64,000 nucleotides of DNA, taken from the NCBI RefSeq assembly GCF_002443255.2, contig NW_019211457.1, positions 1,838,727 through 1,902,726 of the forward strand, written 5' to 3'. Of the stretch, positions 48,771-64,000 are shown piece by piece. The position numbers and the translations under genes were made by a program. Numbering within the stretch: the first letter of the stretch is position 1; every line of letters starts with the position of its first letter. Origin of the DNA: Varroa destructor. Taxonomy: Eukaryota; Arthropoda; Arachnida; Mesostigmata; Varroidae. The notes under the pieces are model-generated. The model searched no databases. It was not told the DNA's origin and saw nothing but the letters and a program-made list of their open reading frames with translations.

Positions 48771-50585
48771 GTAAGAGGCTTTATTACCTTTATGGCTTAC
48801 AATTCTCTAGATAAAGAACCAACAAAAAGAACACGGCTTTAAATTGATGACATATAAAAACGGATACCTTCAATAGTACGTTATAACAAAAGCGTTAAAT
48901 CTTCTCAACAAAACGTTTACAAATTTGATTTTCTAAGATTGCATAGATTCTGCTTTTTTATGCTCATCTAGTTAGCCCAGTGATGGTTCTACTTTTGCCA
49001 GCACATGTAGGAGCTCTATGCATAGGCTCAAAACGGTCATTTTTGCTAAACTTGTTCCGTTACTTGTAGATTCGGCCTTGCCACGTATTCGATAGTTAGG
49101 GGTATTTAACGTCTCATTGAACTTATTCATAGCTACTACTTTCCACAGTTACGCAATGAATTGACGGGATGATTGGAGCGCAGACATCTGGCTTCTTTAT
49201 TTCATATGTACTAAATAAAATCGTTAGCATCTGGATAAAAATTTGTCTCATAATTCAATATTCAGTCCTCCTATTCAGTTTTCTACCGATAGAGCAAGAA
49301 ATTACAATTACAGCTTGGATTAGAGCATTCTCCATTAGCCAACGTATTACCTATCAAAATTCAAGTGTTTTTCCTTGGTGCATGGTAGGGCCTGGTAATC
49401 AGAGTCGTTTTCTACGGGACATTTCTGTTAGCGGTTACCTACCTAGGCCCCGAGCCAGTTTTATTTAATCTGTTACCACTGGCAGACATTTGTCATCACG
49501 CTGCCCGCATAGAATGTTTGTTTTTCTTGTTCTTTCTACGAACATAACTCTATTTTTTTTTTTTTTTTTAATATATACACATATGTTCGCAGAGATCGAT
49601 GATGCAGAAGCGATGGCCTTGAATGGTAGAAAGCTTTGACTGACATAAACGTTATCCTGTACGTTACGTGGGACTGGCAAGGTAACGTCATCATTACAAA
49701 CGTACTAGAGCGCGAGCTAATGTTAAAATCCATTCATTATAGGAGGCCGATCTTCTTCGTTTGCTTGGTTGATGAATATATCTACCCAGTGTTATAACTA
49801 CAAACTATAGTTTGACGCAGGGGAATACGCTGACAGTGCTACGTATGGGACATACCTTGCTTGCAACAGAAAAAGGGAATAAGTGCTCAGATAATTTCGT
49901 ACGCAATTTTGTTGACGTTCATTACTATTAATCGCGTTTATATCGTCCGTTATTATCGTAACTAACATTATCAAGCAAGGGCTCGATAACAGACGCACCA
50001 AACGACGTCTAGGTTTGTATGCGCTATTAAAACGTAGATGCGACATTGTCGCCTCGGAACGACGTTAACTACAGCGTCATTTGCCTAAGTACGATGTTAC
50101 TAGTAATTAATTATCTCTAACAAATCGGTAAAAATTATCCGCTAATTTGTATTGGGGTATCAGGAAAGAAATCTTGGAACGATTGAAGTAGTTGGTCATA
50201 GTTGAGAAAACGCGTAGGATTTTCATTTAACTTATTCGTAGTAACATCCACGGACATTGAAAATGGAGCTTCTTCATCATTGTCCTCTGAAGTTTATTGT
50301 CACAGAAGTATTTGCAGTTCCACTTTTGTCATAGAACTGTAGTGCTTCTCAGTGCCACGAACACCATGGTACGGTAAACTTTCCGTAGTGTCGGCACGAA
50401 CGCGTATGTATATCCTTTCGTACGCACGATTGTTTTTTTCCATTTTAAATTGTTTAAATTACCAGAGTTGTCATGTGTCGAAAGGTCGGTCCATTATTAA
50501 CGCCCCATTTAATTAATCAGACAGCAGCTAAGATCTCTTCTAGCCACCAGTTGTTCCTTATGGATTTGTGCCCCCCCACCCCCAC

Positions 50586-50586
50586 C

Positions 50587-50617
<31 letters not shown>

Positions 50618-50622
50618 GCACT
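50586..50622. repeat. (CT)n then (CA)n compound microsatellite
   Basis: CT units pass directly into CA units, then CGCACTCTC. Confidence 0.92.
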
Positions 50623-52162
50623 CTCTGCGATTTTCTGGAAGATAAAATTGATTGTGTTTCTAATCTTGATGTTGCTTGCTGTTCAATGTTGGAAGTAGTC
50701 ATATTTTTGCCTATTCCATTTCTTGATGCTTTTCCAGTATACCTGTTACCTTCACACTCGTCCACCCAGAGAAAGCAAATTATAGTTGTTATTATTATTG
50801 TTATTATGCGTCGTGTATTCTTCAATGCAATGTCTCGGACACCTTATCCGAGACACTGCATCACGAAGCTGGTAGATCTTCATCAGTACAATATGCAGTA
50901 GCAAGGATTGAAATAGGGTATGGCCACAAGAGCATAACATTGCCACTGTGCTTTGCCTACTTATGCACCGCTCTGTCCTATTGGAATTGTCTCCGGTCGT
51001 TAACCTTATAATAATATTTTGAGAAAGGTATTGATTTATGGTTATTTGTCTTTCTATTCTTGCAGGCCGCAGTGTCCGGGTGCTACTTTCACGCCGTGTA
51101 TCCATCACGCTTCATAGAAAAGGTGTCTGTGTCTGCGCATGTTGCGCATTCAGAGCTGGAAGATCGTAAGACTGTCGCTGACGAATGTTGTACATGCCTG
51201 GTGACGCACGCTAATCAATTTCCCTTTGGATTTCGTACAAGTTATCTTCAGTAATCATTATTGTTAATGTTATTAGTCACCCTACATAGAGTCGTAAAAT
51301 TGGGTATTTGTACTTTAACAAATGGCATAGCGACAGTATCGTTTTCGTACCTGCTTGTTTTGTTGATAGAAGCGTTCCTTGCCATCCTTCCCCATGCCTT
51401 TTTTTCCGTGAAAAATACTATAGATATATAGTAGTTTTTACTTGTGCCACGAGTCAACAAGTGGTTGCGTGTCTGTGAACGCTTTCATTGACTTACTGAT
51501 GTACAGATGCAAGTTTATATAGTTCCTATGATTAACTCATGTTGTTTCTGTGTGACTGAGTACGCTTTATCGAAAGCGTCATCGTTTCTAATCTTAGTGG
51601 CAACGCTCGTGTGCTCCTTTTGCACCGTCCGTATCTATGCAGACTGATTTTTTGTTATTAATTTAATTAAAAAAAAAACAAACAAGCGGACATTGTGTCA
51701 CAGTTTACGTGTGCACGAATGAAATGCTGTTGCTATCCGTCCGGTGTCACGCATAACCATTGACGTATGTCATCGGTGTATTTAAAAATATGTTTCATAT
51801 TTTGTTTTTTTTTTTATTATATTAGATTTTGTTATTAACGTTATCACTATTGTAATACTATAAATGGTGGGCTGTTTTCAAGAAAGGAGCTGTTATTGGA
51901 TAATCCTACTGTAATCAAGTGTGTGATAATCAGCAAACGGCTTTAAGTTTTTAGGCATGGAAAAAGTGTATAAGGCATTTCTTTCAAATTTCATTTTTAT
52001 GTCAATTTCTAATTCAAAGCTCTGCTGTTCGTGCTGTTTAATACACCAGTCACAAAGCTGCTTTATTTTTTTGGTATTGTCCACGCCAATAGATTTTCAT
52101 CGGTTACCAACGACGCTACATTATTTCGTAGCAGCATGATAACTTAAAAATTAATTCATACA

Positions 52163-52199
52163 TTATATATATATGTATATATATATATATATATATATA
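52163..52199. repeat. (TA)n microsatellite
   Basis: A TA array with one TG interruption, flanked by ATTAATTCAT and AAATTAAT, which makes the edges partly palindromic. Confidence 0.92.
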
Positions 52200-54508
52200 A
52201 ATTAATGGCACAGGTAGATGAAGCCTGTTATAATCAGCCATTACAAGCTAGGCCACTCTACTGTTACCCGGTAAATGCTGGAATCAGATTTATTCCTGTT
52301 CAGTTAGCTGCACAACTCTACGTATTGCGTGGGTGACGTTTCTTGTCATTTCTTTCCTCGTAAAGTTCGCTTACGGAAGTTACCCGTTAAAAAGTATCAG
52401 AATAAGCAATAGTTTTTCATAAATCTGTGTGTATATGCATTGTGTCTGTCAAATAACTTCCGCTCGTTGAAAGGGTTACGTCAACTTTGATGCAGACTGG
52501 TCATTGTATACTATAGTTATTTTATTAGGGGCCTTATTATGTATTCACTCCAACGTGACGATACTGGGGCAAATCTTTCGGGGGATGAACTAGCGGAATT
52601 GACGTCAAGTATAGCTTTTTTGTTTTTTCCTCTTTCATGAAACATATAAACACTCTAAAAAGTGTGGGTCAATTGGTAGTTAGTTGACTTCTTGTCGTTC
52701 AGAAACAACCCCTGATCGAAAATGATTGCACATATTAAGATACATTTGTCAAATCTCATGTATACTTGCAGACTTTTTCACCTCGTGCATCGCTTTAGTC
52801 CCTGCAATAGGCCTGCTTGCTTTGCTTTTTGCACCATTAAATAAATGTATTCATTTTCGCTCATGTTCAGTAATCTTTTCTGTATAAAGTGTGGCCACTT
52901 CTTGCATCGATACTATTTACCAAGCGTTCGTATACTATAAACGGAGTCGTGTTCTTTATTTGTGCTTCTCACGCTCTTTCCCATGTATATATATATTCTA
53001 TACTCCCATGATGCCTGAAATAAGGCCTTGATGGCAAGAGCGTCATGCAAAGGCGCATGTTTACACGCGGCGTTCTTCGTTATGAAGATTCCCATTTATT
53101 TTTTCTGTATCTGTTTTTGTGTGTTAGCTAGAGAAAGGCCAAGGGCCTCGATTTAGCGTGCCTGATACTCAATACTTCATTCTCATTGTTAGTACAAACA
53201 TAGTTAAGGCAGTAAAATATTTTTTTAACGTGGCTGAAAGAAAATCGCGATTATTTAAGAGACAAAGCACCGCTACTTTTAATTCAAGGTGGACTAGTTT
53301 CAACTCGGGCTCTGTGCATTACTCGAGCGTATGAGATCCATCACTTCTCGCACTTTTTCCTTGCTACCTCGAAAAATAGGTCATTTTTATGATTTTTTTT
53401 TTACAAATTTTCCGAAAATTAAATAATGTAAACTAATTTCCAAGTAGCACTGATCTACGGGACTATTTATTAATAAGCATGGTCTATATTGAGAACGACA
53501 TAATTGCAACAGTGTCCAATTCTCGAGCAAACTCAGCAGAAGGCCTATTTATTTAACAAATTTCAATCTGATTAATAGTTTCAAACACTCTAAATAAATA
53601 TGAGTAAATTTAATATGGTGTTTTAGGCTCTTTTAATTATCGATACCAACCTTACACACATATATTGCCATACAATAAAATCTTTGACAAATATTCAATA
53701 TTGGGTAAATGTTATCATTTTTCGCTTATAGAAAATGAAGGCATTGGCTTTCATTGCAGCTAAATTATAGTCCCATCAATTATCTAATGGCTCTCACGTC
53801 AATTGAACAAAACGAGTTAAACAAAAACATCGTTGTTTTTAATATTTGTTTTTAACTAGAATGTACTATATAATGGTGCGACTCTTTCTTTAGAATAATG
53901 AATCTTCGTTTGCCTCTTCGCGTTTGCTCCAGTCTACTAGCGTTGTTACTGTATTTATGCTATACTTTTACACAGTAACGTTGACACTGCGATTTTTGTT
54001 TTACTTGTTTTATCGTGTATATTTTTCTAACCCTTCAAAAAATGATTAAAAACCAATTATTGGGCGTGCGTATGTAGATGTGAACATGAGAAACACTGGA
54101 ACTTTTCAAGTTTCGAGACGACTCCAGATTTGATGTATTCGATTCTACAGGCTTCCCGACCCAGACACGTAGCAAGACGCTGTATCATCGGAAAGTTGGC
54201 TACTTAAATCTGGATGTGGTTGAATACTTCCTAAGCGGGGCTGTGTCCTGTTGTAGGAGAGACGGTTTTCTGTTAAGCAAAACGAGTGCCGCAACGATCG
54301 AACAGCTTTCGTTCTTATGCTTCAAGCTCTGTCTATGTCCTAATCCACACCGGACATCTATAATATCATCCCTAGCAGTCGTTGACTGTGCATTACGTTC
54401 GATATTATCATTTGCCGCTACGCAGTTCGAAATACGCGCCATATATTCAAAAGGTGGCTTACGTTTCAATACATTTTTTCGTTTTTTTCTTCTTTTTTTT
54501 TCTCTCTC

Positions 54509-54541
54509 TATATATATCTATATATATATATATATATATAT
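54509..54541. repeat. (TA)n microsatellite after a T/C-rich tract
   Basis: A pyrimidine-rich run followed by a TA array. Confidence 0.9.
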
Positions 54542-55035
54542 GTCTCATTTACAGATTTGTTTACCGTTCGACATATTTCTCGCCGATGTACATCTTGTTC
54601 CTGAAAATACAACTAAATTTATTATAAATATCAATATTAATTGTGATAACCAGAATATTCATATAATAGGGTTATAATAATGACAATTATTAGCGAAATA
54701 TCTGTTTATATATATATTGGATGGCATCTCTTGATATGCAACGGTCACCGGGGCTCATAACCGTCGCGATTTAGGGAACTGGGGTTTTATTTCAGCACTA
54801 TGATATTGTTGTATCACTCTCCATAGTTTAGAGCTATTCACTCGGTACTAGCTAGCGTTAACACATATGGTGTTTGTAGGAGCTTCGGCATATGATGTAT
54901 CTCTATCTCCTTTCGAAGGCGAAGGCTTGATCAATTGATTAGTCAGGATGTCCTTCACTTATGATAAAATAGGCCTTTTTAACCATTTAATCATTCTATT
55001 TAAAAAATCTGACTTGAACAATCTCCATAACTTAC

Positions 55036-55210
55036 CAGCATTTTCAATTTGTAGAGCTGCACTACACAGAGAGACGAGGTTTTTTGTATTGTCAGCATAA
55101 TTTTCGTACCTTGCAACTTTTGTTCCCTCCCAACAATGGCGGTAGCATATATTATGTGCGGCCCTAAGGGCAGTCCTGGCAATATAAGAGGCACGCGCCT
55201 TTCTAAACAT
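55036..55210 (-). CDS. Candidate coding exon, 58 codons
   Basis: From the ATG at 55210 the minus strand encodes MFRKARASYIARTALRAAHN and continues to SAALQIENA, ending in phase 1 at a perfect G|GTAAGT donor. A possible acceptor (gattgtcag) sits just before the ATG, so it may be an internal exon. A phase-compatible, weakly supported continuation exists near 54430-54200. The basic N-terminus could be a mitochondrial targeting sequence. No family recognised. Confidence 0.25.
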
Positions 55211-57204
55211 TCTGACAATCTCCAGTTTGTTGTAACCTATTTTCGCTCATAGGCATCATTTTGTTTTTCCACCTAACTTCACATCTTGCATCTGCTCTTT
55301 TGTTGTAACCGTTTAGCCCTGTAACTTACCTCCTGCGTTAGTCCCAAAGTTCCCCTGGACGTTTGATATAGTCGCTAGCGTTTAACCTCATCTCTACGAA
55401 AAAGCCGTGCTAATACTTCAATAGTAGCTATGTGAACAGCAGTATGAGTCGTATTCTTTAGCTAAAGAGTGATTTCTGCTGCAAGCATCCATGTAATTAG
55501 ATTTCACCATGTCTTCACTGCTCCGCCATTACTTTCAGCTCTGAACGGATATTTGTTTTGCGCATACGTTCTTTTCTGATCCCTCTATGATTTTCGTAAC
55601 ATTGTGTTTGATTAAGCGCCCCGCCATAACATGACGCCTAATAGGGACGTCTAGCACAGGCAGCGGTCCTTGCATGGCTCTCTTATTCGTCCTTGCCCTG
55701 CTCCTTAATACTAACGAACGACAGGATCGTGCTCTGGATGCGCAATTATAGTACTCGAGCAGCGGCTTACAAATGTTACGTAGCTCTTCGCTAATTACTC
55801 TCGCTTGCAAATACTAATATATCTATATATAATAAAAATTGCCGTATTACTAAGATTAGTAATTATAATCGCCACTATCATTGCTCTATCGGAGTTCGAT
55901 AATAACCCACATTATCCGTCTGCGTGTTTCATGTCTGCACGCCTCTTCCTGGAAGTGCCTCCTGCAGGGTCATCAAAGTATGCCAAAAACATCATTGTTT
56001 TGGATCCAAACTGGATTCAACTCCTTTCGGTCCTTCAATTCTGCGAAATGCGTTTTAATAAGGGTTTGACATTAGAACACGGCTTCGCTTCAAAGGGACG
56101 TTAATCAATAGGCTATTATCGTAAACAGGATTATTTCATCTAATTCAACCTTCAAATCCTTGGACTGCCCTTTACGATTGCACACGCATCCATCAACGCC
56201 CACTGCACTCCAGCTTGAACGCGGCGGCAATAGGGGATTTCGAAAACTATCTGGAGAAGGTGTGATTGTATCAAATGAAAGATACGCTTCGGACAATGAG
56301 CCCTTCAAAAATCCGAAGGACTAAAAGGCGTAGATAGATCTGATCATGTCATAGCACCGCCTAACATCCCGGTAGTAAACTGCAACCCGCGCATCTGTAC
56401 TATAGTCGCAGTGTTGTCGATCGAGCAGCACAGCCAATTCGCCATATTGTAACAAGAAAAAAACTCATGCATACCGTTCGATCACTATATAATATGGACT
56501 TGCTTTGTATAGACTTATAAGACGATAAACAAGCGAGGAACTTCATGCAGAATTTGCTCCGTATGAAACGGCTTTTCAACGAAAACCCAATCGGGTTGTC
56601 CTTCGATTTCAACCCAGTTGTTTATACCAATTGATTTGAAAGTTCCAGAAACTTGCTATTCTGCTGGACCAGATTAAAACACGCCGTCTGCTTGTATACG
56701 TCTTGCAAAAATAGCAGCAAGCCATAGATCATCTATGTTGTCAATTATGCTTCGTTACTAAACCGTTCCACATAATCTAATAGACACACACATACACATA
56801 AACAGCCCGGTGGAATGCTTGCACTAATCCAGCAGGGTCACCAAGTGGTACTAAAAACAGCACGGAAACCCCATCAAGAACGGATTTTACGATAAGCACA
56901 CGAATAGGTTACCAAGTGTTCATCTTCTCTGGTATTTTGGTAACGATTCATTACATTACATTGCTGTATCCGCTGCATTGTCTTCAGCTTTGGCGACGAC
57001 TTCGCTCTCCGGTGTTGCTATATCCCTGTGGCAGTATTGACAGCACTTTTTTTATGTTCGCTTGCTTTTTTTACTGTCTCTTTTGTATTTGTTGCTGTTG
57101 GGGTGTTTTTTGTTTGTTATTATTCCAAGTCATCATGTTAGCCTCGTAATTGATTATTACATAGCATTTTTTGGCCATTGTAATTATCGCCAACATTGAC
57201 TTGT

Positions 57205-64000
<6,796 letters not shown>

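Larger units (their letters stand above)
47103..57204. other. Ten-kilobase stretch without a recognised gene
   Basis: No known family was seen on either strand. Two weak exon candidates (48525-48770 on + and 55036-55210 on -) are given separately. A minus-strand frame at 47197-47520, just upstream of the Gly/Tyr gene, ends in a Ser-rich tail but has no clear splice sites or poly(A) signal. CT/CA and AT microsatellites occur near 50.6, 52.2 and 54.5 kb. Confidence 0.5.

Noticed and set aside
50473..51254. 142-codon frame plus a following exon-like frame after cttgcag at 51064
   Set aside because: The first is inflated by a CT/CA microsatellite. The join needs a weak GTAGAT donor, and no family is seen.

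Overview
This is eukaryotic nuclear DNA, almost certainly from an arthropod. It is AT-rich and full of microsatellites, and its genes are split by GT-AG introns. The three recognisable genes are a prospero-type homeodomain factor, a vitellogenin and an AHCYL1/IRBIT-type S-adenosylhomocysteine hydrolase-like protein. The vitellogenin has few introns, lacks the polyserine tract of many insect vitellogenins and ends in a VWD domain. That makes me favour a chelicerate, perhaps a parasitiform mite, but this is inference and not proof of species.

Layout. Positions 1-17309 hold no gene I can name. This is probably upstream or intronic sequence of prospero, with a 250-bp TAC repeat and two weak exon candidates. 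At 17310-18230 (+) are the last two coding exons of prospero. From 18231 to 29378 comes its likely 3' UTR, then a gene-free stretch with clustered AT, GA and CA repeats. At 29445-35720 (+) is a complete four-exon vitellogenin with a TATA box, a signal peptide and a poly(A) signal. At 37612-41170 (-) I assemble a five-exon gene of no known family, with an acidic first exon and hydrophobic segments later. At 45317-47041 (-) is a two-exon gene for a 94-residue secreted Gly/Tyr-rich peptide, which has its own TATA box. From 47103 to 57204 I see only weak exon candidates. At 57205-61297 (-) are the last five coding exons of the AHCYL gene; its 5' exons lie beyond the right edge.

The genes are unrelated in function: a neural transcription factor, a yolk protein and a signalling pseudoenzyme. 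There is no operon-like logic. Vitellogenin and the Gly/Tyr peptide share one promoter design: TATA box, short 5' UTR, and a first intron in phase 1 at the end of the signal-peptide exon. Such a design is common for strongly regulated secreted products.

The most novel items are the Gly/Tyr peptide gene, the unrecognised five-exon gene, the AHCYL last-intron acceptor that has a GAC/AAC repeat in place of a pyrimidine tract, a 49-bp near-perfect palindrome at 16721-16769, and two other structured hairpins. All gene models come from reading alone and have not been tested by alignment or RNA data.
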